Part shown: positions 22,668-29,452 of the stretch, in pieces | How the letters are laid out: each line of letters begins with the position of its first letter | How positions within the stretch are numbered: position 1 is the first letter of the stretch | Origin: Fen-1467 sp035519475 | GTDB taxonomy: Bacteria; Verrucomicrobiota; Verrucomicrobiia; Opitutales; Opitutaceae | Length of the DNA stretch: 64,000 nt | Direction of reading: 5' to 3' | Assembly: GCA_035519475.1 (NCBI GenBank) | Contig: DATIWI010000056.1 | Span: 36,255 to 100,254 of the forward strand | Translations under genes and position numbers: made by a program | Notes under the pieces: model-generated | The model's input: only the letters and a program-made list of their open reading frames with translations | Databases searched by the model: none | What the model was told of the DNA's origin: nothing

Positions 22668-23033
22668 ATGCCAACGGACGCAATGCCAGAAGATTTGGGA
22701 GAGCGCACATTCCGGTTTGCGGTTCGGGTCAGGACGTTCGTGCGGAAGCTGCCTCGGACCTTATGCAACATCGAAGATGTGCGGCAACTCGTGAGGGCGT
22801 CCGGCTCAGTCGCAGCGAACTATATTGAAGCCGACGAATCATTGAGCGACAAAGACTTCGTGCTTCGCATTCAGATCTGCCGCAAGGAATCCAAGGAGAG
22901 CCGGCTCTTTCTCCGCCTCCTGGACGTGCAGGGAAATGAGGCGCTCGCGGCAAAGCGTGAGGAATTGGCGCAGGAGGCCCGTGAGCTGATGTTGATCTTC
23001 AAGGCGATTGTCCGAGAGAAGGGTGGACGATGA
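22668..23033 (+). CDS. Four-helix-bundle protein (23S rRNA intervening-sequence / Avd-like family)
   Basis: 121 residues. It matches the family first found in 23S rRNA intervening sequences: an N-terminal helix with ERTFRFAVRVRTFVRKLP, then the hallmark LVRASGSVAANYIEADES, then KDFVLRIQICRKESKESRLF and a last helix ARELMLIFKAIVREK. Members form pentameric four-helix bundles; the diversity-generating-retroelement accessory protein Avd is a relative. Cellular function is unknown for orphan copies. The ATG could be 22668 or 22683. Base composition is lower in GC than trpB and yicC on either side, and the gene sits between inverted CCAA and TTGG micro-repeats, suggesting it arrived as a unit. Confidence 0.88.
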   Translation: MPTDAMPEDLGERTFRFAVRVRTFVRKLPRTLCNIEDVRQLVRASGSVAANYIEADESLSDKDFVLRIQICRKESKESRLFLRLLDVQGNEALAAKREELAQEARELMLIFKAIVREKGGR

Positions 23034-23043
23034 ACGGATCGAT

Positions 23044-23090
23044 TGGGACTTCCTTGGAGCTTGGATCTTGGCGCTTGGCGCTTTTCTCCC
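23044..23090 (+). repeat. TTGG micro-repeat upstream of yicC
   Basis: TGGGACTTCC followed by TTGGAGCTTGGATCTTGG, GCGCTTGG and GCGCTTTT, ending at the yicC start codon. With the CCAA element at 22632 it brackets the four-helix-bundle gene in inverted orientation. Confidence 0.5.
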
Positions 23091-23091
23091 C

Positions 23092-23964
23092 ATGAACAGC
23101 ATGACCGGCTATGGGCGGGCCACGGCGCCGCTCGGCAACGACGTCCTCGCCGTGCAGGTGAGTTCGGTGAACCGAAAAACGCTCGATCTCACCGTGGTGC
23201 TTCCGCGCGGCTGGGAGAGCCTCGAACCGGAGGTGATGAGCGTGGTGCGGGCGGCGGTCGCCCGGGGAAAGGTGCACGTGGAGTTCGAACTCGCCGGCGG
23301 CGCGGCGCCCGAGACCGCGCTCTGGAGCGAGGAGCGGGTGGCGCAGGTGCTGGAGCGCCTCCGGAGCCTGGCGGCCCGGCAAGGGGTGCCGTTCGCGGCG
23401 ACGACCGAGCTGCTGTGGCGGATCGCCAGCGCGGAGCGGCAGCCGGCGGCGCTTCCGGGGGTGGACGCGGCGCGGGCAACCGTGATGTCTGCCCTGCAGG
23501 AGGCCCTGCGGAGTTTCGTCGCCATGCGCGCCCACGAGGGCGCCGCGCTGCAGGCGGACCTCCGGCAGCGGCTGGCTGCGCTGGGGCGCCAGGTCGACGC
23601 GGTGGCCCTGCGCGCCCCGCTTGTGCCGGGGCTGTACCGGGACGCGCTGCTCAAGCGGCTCCGCGAGTCGGGATTGGAGCTCGATCCCGGCGATGAGCGC
23701 GTGCTCAAGGAAATCGCCCTGTTCGCCGACCGGTGCGATATCAGCGAGGAATTGACGCGGCTGCGAAGCCATCTTGACCAGATCACCCAGTTGCTCGGCG
23801 CGGAGGGCGAAATCGGCCGGAAGGCGGAATTCATCCTGCAGGAGATCAGCCGCGAGAGCCACACCGTCGGCAGCAAGGCCAACGACCTGGAGATCGCCAA
23901 GGCGGTGATCGAGTTCAAGAACGAATTGGAGCGCGTCCGCGAGCAGATCGCCAACGTCGAGTGA
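23092..23964 (+). CDS. yicC: YicC family endoribonuclease-like protein
   Basis: 290 residues, normal for the family. The N-terminal NSMTGYGRATAPLG, VSSVNRKTLDLTVVLPRGWESLEPEV and RGKVHVEFEL, and the C-terminal DUF1732 part (DISEELTRLRSHLDQ, GSKANDLEIAKAVIEFKNELERVREQIANVE) are all present. E. coli YicC is an RNase implicated in RyhB sRNA turnover; the role here is inferred only from family. ATG at 23092 (MNSMTGYGR) starts right at the conserved N-terminus. The stop overlaps the next start as GTGA, so the two genes are translationally coupled. Confidence 0.95.
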   Translation: MNSMTGYGRATAPLGNDVLAVQVSSVNRKTLDLTVVLPRGWESLEPEVMSVVRAAVARGKVHVEFELAGGAAPETALWSEERVAQVLERLRSLAARQGVPFAATTELLWRIASAERQPAALPGVDAARATVMSALQEALRSFVAMRAHEGAALQADLRQRLAALGRQVDAVALRAPLVPGLYRDALLKRLRESGLELDPGDERVLKEIALFADRCDISEELTRLRSHLDQITQLLGAEGEIGRKAEFILQEISRESHTVGSKANDLEIAKAVIEFKNELERVREQIANVE

Positions 23965-24779
23965 AGCCGGACGCGCGCATTTCCGTCGGCACGGTTTCCC
24001 TCTGGCATTTCCGGGCGGCCGGCGGCGTCTTTGCGGTGCTGGCGCTGGCCGAAGTGGCGGGGCAGGCGGTGCGGGGGGGTGCGGGGGCGGGCGCGTGGGG
24101 CTGGCTGCTGCTGCTGGCCGCCGCGGCCTGGCTGGTCGGCCTGGTCTGGCGCGAGCGCGTCGGCGTATTCCGGGCGTGGCTGTGCCTGACCTGGGTGGTG
24201 CTGATGAGCCTGGGCGTCATGATGCTGGCGGAACGCCGCGGATTCCTCTTCGGACGCATCGAGTTCACCGGCCGGGAGGCGCTGAACGCCGGCGGCGTGC
24301 CGTTGAGCGTTCCCCTGCTGTGGTGGCTGGTGGTGGGCGGAGGCTACCTCGTCGTCGAGGGCCTGTGGGGCGAATGGCGCGTCGGGCTGTCCGCCTTCAC
24401 CGCGCTGGTCACGGTGCTGATGGCGCTGATGATTCTCCCGTTTGTGGGACGGCTGCGCGACTACTGGCGCTGGCCCGCCACGGCCCCCGGCGGCGGCTAC
24501 TTTGGCGTGCCGTGGATGGCGCTGGCGGCGTGGTTCTCGCTCGCCCTCGGCCTGGCGCTCGGGCTCGTGATCGTTGGCGACAATTGGAGTTCGGCCGAGG
24601 CCCGCACACGCCGGCAGGCATGGACGCCAGCCGCCGTGCTGCTGACGTTGACCTTGATCTGCCTGGGCGCGCACCTCGTCGCCGGATTGTGGCTGGCGGC
24701 GGCGTGCGCCGCGGCCAACGCAGTGCTCTTCGGAGCCGTGGTGGTGTGGTACCTGCGGGACCGCCGCGCCGCGGCGTAG
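23961..24779 (+). CDS. CruF-like/DUF422 carotenoid-biosynthesis family membrane protein
   Basis: 272 residues with seven or so hydrophobic helices. FLFGRIEFTGREAL, GGVPLSVPLLWW and RDYWRWPATAPGGGYFGVPW match the pattern of PF04240 proteins (bisanhydrobacterioruberin hydratase CruF and relatives), in which a YxWP...YYGVP motif is conserved. No carotenoid gene is adjacent, so the substrate is not known and the family call is moderate. The GTG start at 23961 overlaps the yicC stop by four bases. Confidence 0.6.
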   Translation: MKPDARISVGTVSLWHFRAAGGVFAVLALAEVAGQAVRGGAGAGAWGWLLLLAAAAWLVGLVWRERVGVFRAWLCLTWVVLMSLGVMMLAERRGFLFGRIEFTGREALNAGGVPLSVPLLWWLVVGGGYLVVEGLWGEWRVGLSAFTALVTVLMALMILPFVGRLRDYWRWPATAPGGGYFGVPWMALAAWFSLALGLALGLVIVGDNWSSAEARTRRQAWTPAAVLLTLTLICLGAHLVAGLWLAAACAAANAVLFGAVVVWYLRDRRAAA

Positions 24780-24846
24780 CCGGCTCCGCTGACAGCTTAA
24801 TCCGCCTCGACGCGGAGGCTTGCGGGACGGGCGGGGCCGCGAACGT

Positions 24847-25272
24847 TCACTTGGCTTGGATACTGCGCCTCTCCATCAAGCCCAAGCCATCCGCAAGGAT
24901 AGCCTTTTGTTGGTCGGTCAAGGGGTGACCGTCCAGCGCCGCGCGGATGGCATTCCGGAATTCGAGGGAGTCCGACGGGCCGGCGACGGCAGCGGTCATT
25001 TCCGCCGGGCGGCTCGCCGCGGGCTTCGATGTTTCAATGGTGAATCCTTTCCACACGGTCACGGCAATGATGGCGCTCCCGAAGAGCGCGAAAAATGTTC
25101 CCGGCGCTGCGGCCTTCAGCAGCAGCGACCGGTCGCCCCAATTGGCTTTCAACTCGCCGGCCTTCTCGAAGACACCCAGTCGAAAAAGGCGGTAGCCCAT
25201 CGCGATGGACCCAAACCCGCACAGGAGAACCGCCAGCCGGTAGGCGAGCAAGGCAACGATGTCGCTGTTCAT
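24847..25272 (-). CDS. Small two-helix membrane protein of unknown function
   Basis: 141 residues from the ATG at 25270-25272. Two hydrophobic helices (IVALLAYRLAVLLCGFGSIA and TFFALFGSAIIAVTVWKGF) with a short basic/aromatic loop, then a hydrophilic C-terminal tail of about 60 residues. I do not recognise it. An upstream in-frame ATG at 25323 is possible. A striking 23-bp palindrome lies about 230 bp upstream. Confidence 0.55.
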   Translation of the reverse strand: MNSDIVALLAYRLAVLLCGFGSIAMGYRLFRLGVFEKAGELKANWGDRSLLLKAAAPGTFFALFGSAIIAVTVWKGFTIETSKPAASRPAEMTAAVAGPSDSLEFRNAIRAALDGHPLTDQQKAILADGLGLMERRSIQAK

Positions 25273-25679
25273 GCGCGCGAGGAATGTGGGCAAAAAGGGT
25301 AAAGCCTCAAGCGGCTGAACCATTTGGCGGACGCCGGCCGGCGCCGTCCCGAGGCGCGGGAAACGTCCCGATGCTCGGAGAGCCGGGCCCGCCCAGGGCC
25401 CAAAACCTGGCGGGCCAGTCGCTGATCTGCGCGGAACGGTGACGCCGCGCCTCGGTCGCTCCCGAGCACCCGCGGGTCGAGGCGAAACCCCGTGCAGCCA
25501 TGTCAACTATTAGTTGACATGTCTGCCGGCGGAGCGGCGGGCGTCAACGCCCGGCTCGCAGGACCGGTGGCCGGCAGCAGGGACGCGCGAGCAGGAGGCA
25601 GGCGCCGTCGCTGGGCCCGGGGGCGACGGGGCCGCGCAAGAGGCTGGCGCGGGGCCGGCACCTCCCCGCTCACCCGGGT
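25273..25679. other. 407-bp intergenic region with operator-like palindrome
   Basis: No gene is supported here; the open frames are GC-driven and lack recognisable protein features. The first part (to about 25490) is the upstream region of the two-helix membrane protein. The only clear element is the palindrome at 25499-25521. The rest (25522-25679) is very GC-rich and lies downstream of the gene ending at 25680. Confidence 0.6.
25499..25521. promoter_or_regulatory. Perfect 23-bp palindrome, candidate operator
   Basis: Two 11-base arms, CATGTCAACTA and its exact reverse complement TAGTTGACATG, are separated by a single T. It is AT-rich in very GC-rich DNA, so chance is unlikely. No T-run follows, and the length and symmetry fit a dimeric repressor site (MarR, PadR or BlaI type). 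The right arm contains TTGACA, a -35-like hexamer. No regulator gene is adjacent. Confidence 0.6.
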
Positions 25680-26327
25680 TTATTGGCGGAATTGCAGGCT
25701 GAAGCTCGCTTTCTCGAAATCCCCCAGAGGATCCCCTGTCACGGCGGCGCTTGCCGAATAGTGCAGCTGGTAATCTCCGCGCGTCAGCGGCACGGCTCCC
25801 TGATAGGTCCAGCTGCCGGGGCCGCCGGCCACCAGATCCTGGACGCCGAGGATTTGTGCGCCTCCCGCGCGGGAAAGGGAGAAACCGGGCGCCGCGGGAA
25901 AGGCCCCATGTCCCCGGGCGGCCGTGTGCGTGAGATCGAGCTGGCAGCGGCGTGCGACCCGTAACCGAAATTTCACGTCGAAAGTGGAAACGGCCGACGC
26001 GTTCGCGCCGGCGACCGGCGGTCCGACGTTCGAACCGGAGTCGGCCGTGGCCCGGCCGGTCACCGAAATCGCCGAAGCTCCCAGCGCGGACTTCAACGCG
26101 GCTTGACTTTTCACACTGAAGGTCAGTGGCAACGTCGCGCCCGGGACTGGCTGGTTCACGGTCCAGTTCGCGCCGCCGTCCACGCTCTGATCGAGCCCCA
26201 CGGGTGCCGGCTGGGTCGGCGACGGAACCGGACTGGATAGGGATTGGGCATAGTTGACACCAGGATTGGCCGAGTCGCCCGCATGACCCTTCGCCGTGAT
26301 ATTGCTGTTGTCGGAGAGGATGATCAT
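25680..26327 (-). CDS. Hypothetical beta-rich protein without signal peptide
   Basis: 215 residues. Asn/Ser/Ala/Gly-rich N-terminus (SDNSNITAKGHAGDSANPG), then Val/Thr-rich alternating segments such as LPLTFSVKSQAALKSALGAS and FDVKFRLRVARRC, and TWTYQ/SWTYQ-like strands near the end, all suggesting an extracellular beta-sandwich. Yet the in-frame TAG 24 bp upstream of the ATG leaves no room for a signal peptide. It may be a 5'-truncated remnant of an exported protein. I do not recognise the family. Confidence 0.45.
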   Translation of the reverse strand: MIILSDNSNITAKGHAGDSANPGVNYAQSLSSPVPSPTQPAPVGLDQSVDGGANWTVNQPVPGATLPLTFSVKSQAALKSALGASAISVTGRATADSGSNVGPPVAGANASAVSTFDVKFRLRVARRCQLDLTHTAARGHGAFPAAPGFSLSRAGGAQILGVQDLVAGGPGSWTYQGAVPLTRGDYQLHYSASAAVTGDPLGDFEKASFSLQFRQ

Positions 26328-26485
26328 GCCCGCAGTCTGGCCGGGCCGCTAGCAAAAGCGAGAAGTTTTGGCAATTCGGCCGCCAGGCACGCAACGAACG
26401 CAGCCGCCACGGCGAGATTCTGGCAACGCCTGCGGCTTTCGCGACTGCCCAAGTCGACTTCCTCGGTCGGAGCCGCCGGCATCAG

Positions 26486-26935
26486 TCAGGCCTTCTTGGC
26501 AAAGCAGCGGCTGATGGGACTGCCGACATAGCCGAGAAACGGCGGGATCGGGAAATAACCCTCGGCTTCATACAGCGCGATGGCCTCGGTGCTGTCGCAA
26601 CCGGTCTCCAGGACAATCGAACGAAAGCGGCGCCGGCGCGCTTCGTCCTCGAGGTGACGCAGGATCTGCCGGGCGACACCGCGGCGCCGCGCCCCCGCGC
26701 GCACAAACATGCGCTTGATCTCGGCGCACCCGGCTCCGACCGGCCGGAACGCCCCGCAGCCGACCGCCCGGCCGCCGTCCCGGGCGACCACGAAGTAACC
26801 GCCGACCTTCTCGAATTCGGCCACATCGATCCCATTAATCGGCAGCCCCGGATAAAGCGCGGCAATCTCTCCGTCCAGTTCGCGGATCAATTCGCGGGCT
26901 TCCGCGGTCCCCGGACTCACGGCGGCAATCGTCAT
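26486..26935 (-). CDS. GNAT N-acetyltransferase
   Basis: 149 residues. The acetyl-CoA binding region is clear: EIKRMFVRAGARRRGVARQI (motif A, with R-x-x-G-x-A), followed by SIVLETGCDSTEAIALYEAE and GYFPIPPFLGY (motif B). Substrate unknown; the pattern resembles small GNATs annotated as modifying free amino acids or phosphinothricin-like compounds. It is isolated between hypothetical genes. ATG at 26933-26935. Confidence 0.9.
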   Translation of the reverse strand: MTIAAVSPGTAEARELIRELDGEIAALYPGLPINGIDVAEFEKVGGYFVVARDGGRAVGCGAFRPVGAGCAEIKRMFVRAGARRRGVARQILRHLEDEARRRRFRSIVLETGCDSTEAIALYEAEGYFPIPPFLGYVGSPISRCFAKKA

Positions 26936-27029
26936 GCGTTCACCCCGGCGTTCCGGGCCGGTGTCGGCTCACGACCGGAGCGCCTTCTTGCCAGCACCGG
27001 GTGTGCCAAGGGCAACCGCGGATCGCGCC

Positions 27030-27713
27030 TCATCCCAATCGTTTCATTTCCCGTTCGTAGCACTCCGGACAGACCCCGTGCGTCGGCAGCGTGCCGGAAA
27101 TATCCCGGACATATTCCTCCACCTCAACCCATACGCCTGACTTCTCGCGGACCTTTTTGCAGTAGCTGCAGATCGGGTAGATCTTGCTCAAGTCTTCCAG
27201 CAATCGTTCCTGCCGGTCGATCAACTCCTTGTCGAAGATGATGCGCAGGGACAGTTCGAGCATCCTCGTGACCTGATGGAGCAGTTTGATATGCAGGTCA
27301 TTGTGGGGGTTCGCCCGGTTGTCCAGGAAACACACGGTTCCGAATTCGCCGCCATCGGGTCGCTGGATGGGCAGGCCGACGTAGGAGATCATCTTGAACC
27401 CGACCACCGCGGCATTGTCCTTCCAGTCCGGATCCAGGAGCGCATTCGGTATGAGATTCAGCTTCCTGCTCTTCAGCGTGCGCTCGCAGTACCATCCGGA
27501 ATCCGGATAATGCGTCGTATATCCCGCCGTATAGGGGTTACCTTTCGTTCCGCTGGAAAGGAGGATTTCGATCTGATTGCCGTCAACGCGCGTGATCAGT
27601 CCGGCCGGGACACCGAAGATTGCGGCCGTCGAGTCGATGAGATTTTGCCACTCTTTCAAGACGTCTTCAGTCAGCTTCTCCCGGGTGAATGGATTGGACT
27701 TCAGCTCTTCCAT
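27030..27713 (-). CDS. GAF-domain protein with C-terminal zinc-binding-like motif
   Basis: 227 residues. A GAF domain (about 20-170) carries DSTAAIFGVPAGLITRVDG, YCERTLKS, FKMISYVGLPIQRPDG and FGTVCFLDN. After a helix (LIDRQERLLEDLSKIYPI) comes CSYCKKVR, then W-x-x-x-EEYV and THGVCPECYE. This Cys-pair layout recurs at the ends of PAS/GAF signalling proteins and probably binds zinc. The ATG at 27713 has AGAGG nine bases upstream; the longer frame to 27776 begins with TTG. GC content is visibly lower than in the flanking genes, hinting at acquisition. Confidence 0.85.
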   Translation of the reverse strand: MEELKSNPFTREKLTEDVLKEWQNLIDSTAAIFGVPAGLITRVDGNQIEILLSSGTKGNPYTAGYTTHYPDSGWYCERTLKSRKLNLIPNALLDPDWKDNAAVVGFKMISYVGLPIQRPDGGEFGTVCFLDNRANPHNDLHIKLLHQVTRMLELSLRIIFDKELIDRQERLLEDLSKIYPICSYCKKVREKSGVWVEVEEYVRDISGTLPTHGVCPECYEREMKRLG

Positions 27714-27952
27714 TTTCAACGCCTCTTGTTGCTCGGCACAAAGGACTGAGGAAACGGGCCGGTCTTCCTGCGTCAATTATGCCTCGATCGCAACAACGAC
27801 GCAAGCGCCGGGTTCGCGGCATCCGGTTGGCCGGGCCTCATCGGGTGAGGACAACGGTGCGCCCGTGCAACGGGCGGGCCTCCGGAAGAGACCGCGCTCC
27901 GACGGCCCAGGGCGGCGTCCGCCGGTCCGAGCCCCGATCCGCGATCGAACAA

Positions 27953-28543
27953 TCAAGACAGTTCCGTTCGGCCGCCCGGCGGTTCCGGCGGCTGCCGCAA
28001 TGAATGCAGCAGGTAGATGACCACGCCGACGAAGATGCCTGAATCGGCGATGTTGAAGGTGGGGTAGACGTAGCTGCCGAAGTGGAAGTCCAGAAAATCG
28101 ATGACGTGCCCATGGAAGAGGCGGTCGGCGAGGTTGCCCGCGATGCCGCCGCAGAGCAGACCGAAGCTCACCTGCACGGGCCACAGGCGGAGGCCGAGCT
28201 GGCGCCGCCACGCGAAGATCGCGACCAGGGTTGCCACGGCCAGCAGCGCGAGAAAGGTGCTCCGTCCGCTGAAGAGGCTCCAGGCCGCGCCGGTGTTGCC
28301 GACATTGACGAGGTTGAAAAATCCATCGATGACCTCGATGTGCCGCGGCGGACCGTAGGTGGGATAGGGCAGCCGGGCGCAGATCCAGAGCTTGACCGCC
28401 TGATCGAGCACCAACACCCCGGCGGCCAGCGCCAGCAACCAGCGGTAGGCGTGAAAGCGCTCGAGCCTCGAGCGCGGCGGCGGGGCCGCGGGGGTTGGCG
28501 GCGGGGCCGGCGGGGCCACCGGACCAGGCGGGGCAAATGTCAT
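27953..28543 (-). CDS. lspA: Lipoprotein signal peptidase (signal peptidase II)
   Basis: 196 residues, slightly long because of a Pro/Ala-rich N-terminal extension of about 25 residues. Cleaves signal peptides of prolipoproteins in the inner membrane. Four membrane helices and the two catalytic Asp motifs are present: GNLADRLFHGHVIDFLDFH (first Asp region) and FNIADSGIFVG (second), plus NVGNTGAAWSLFSG. The start overlaps the upstream gene's stop as ATGA, so ileS, dksA-like and lspA form a coupled operon. Confidence 0.95.
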   Translation of the reverse strand: MTFAPPGPVAPPAPPPTPAAPPPRSRLERFHAYRWLLALAAGVLVLDQAVKLWICARLPYPTYGPPRHIEVIDGFFNLVNVGNTGAAWSLFSGRSTFLALLAVATLVAIFAWRRQLGLRLWPVQVSFGLLCGGIAGNLADRLFHGHVIDFLDFHFGSYVYPTFNIADSGIFVGVVIYLLHSLRQPPEPPGGRTELS

Positions 28544-29418
28544 TCTTCCGGCTCTTCCTCGATGAGCTTGCCGCCCTCCTCGCTGGTGGTGTCGGCGAAG
28601 ATGCCGGCGCGCTGCACCGAATGATGCTTCGTCTTCTCCAATTCCTTCTGCGCCTCGGCGGAATAGCGGGTGAAGGGCACGGCCAGCAGCCGGTCCCGGC
28701 TGATCGGCTTGCCGGTCAGCTCACAGATCCCATAGGTGCCGTCGCGGATGCGTTTGATGGCGGCCTCGACTTCCGAGAGCGCCTCCTGCTCGCTGGACAC
28801 CAAGCTGAGGGCGAAATCGCGGTCGAAGGTGTCGGTACCGGCGTCGGCCATGTGCTGGCCGTAGCCCGAAAGGTCGCCCGCGTCCTCCTTGGCCGAGCGC
28901 TTGAGCGTTTCCTCGGAGTGCTGGCCCAGCGACTCCAGCACGTGGCTGCGCAGGTCGATCAGCAGCCGGTAAAAGCGACGGTACTTCTCCGGCACGTCGG
29001 GGAACTCCTCCTCCTCCGTGGCCGGCTTGCGGGTTTTCGCGGGATTGAAGCCGAGGATATCGGCCAAGGAGGCGGCCTTGATGTGGTGCGGGAGCGGCGG
29101 CCGGCTGGCGCCCTTGAGCGGCGCAGCGGCCTTGGACGGAGAGGGCGGGGCGGCGTCGGCGCGGGCGGCCCGTTTGGCGTTGCGCTTGGCGATCTCACGG
29201 ACCTCGTCGAGGCTGAAGGCGATGGGCTTGGTGGTCTTGCGCTCCAAGATGCGGCGCTTGAGGTCGGCGGCACTCGCGGCCGCCGGCGCCGCCGGGTGCG
29301 CCTTGGCGGCCGGGGCGGGCTTGGCGGCGGGCTTCTTCCTCTCCGCGGGCGCGGGTCGCTTGGCGGGAGCGGGCTTGGCGTGCTTCTTGGCGGAGGCGGG
29401 CTTTTTGTTTTTGGCCAT
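28540..29418 (-). CDS. DksA/TraR-family protein with Lys/Ala/Pro-rich N-terminus and degenerate zinc finger
   Basis: 292 residues. The first 75 are a basic, Lys/Ala/Pro-rich low-complexity tail. The C-terminal 130 residues look like DksA/TraR: a coiled-coil hairpin (TFDRDFALSLVSSEQEALSE to AAIKRIRDG), then TYGICELTGKPISRDRLLAVPFTRYS at the zinc-finger position. Only one of the four usual zinc Cys is kept (in GICELTG). DksA binds the RNA polymerase secondary channel and tunes stringent-response transcription; whether this variant does is inference. ATG at 29416-29418 is chosen. It sits 34 bp after ileS and overlaps lspA by four bases. Confidence 0.85.
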   Translation of the reverse strand: MAKNKKPASAKKHAKPAPAKRPAPAERKKPAAKPAPAAKAHPAAPAAASAADLKRRILERKTTKPIAFSLDEVREIAKRNAKRAARADAAPPSPSKAAAPLKGASRPPLPHHIKAASLADILGFNPAKTRKPATEEEEFPDVPEKYRRFYRLLIDLRSHVLESLGQHSEETLKRSAKEDAGDLSGYGQHMADAGTDTFDRDFALSLVSSEQEALSEVEAAIKRIRDGTYGICELTGKPISRDRLLAVPFTRYSAEAQKELEKTKHHSVQRAGIFADTTSEEGGKLIEEEPEE

Positions 29419-29452
29419 GATGGAAGGGGAGGTTGACGAGGTTGAGGAGCAG

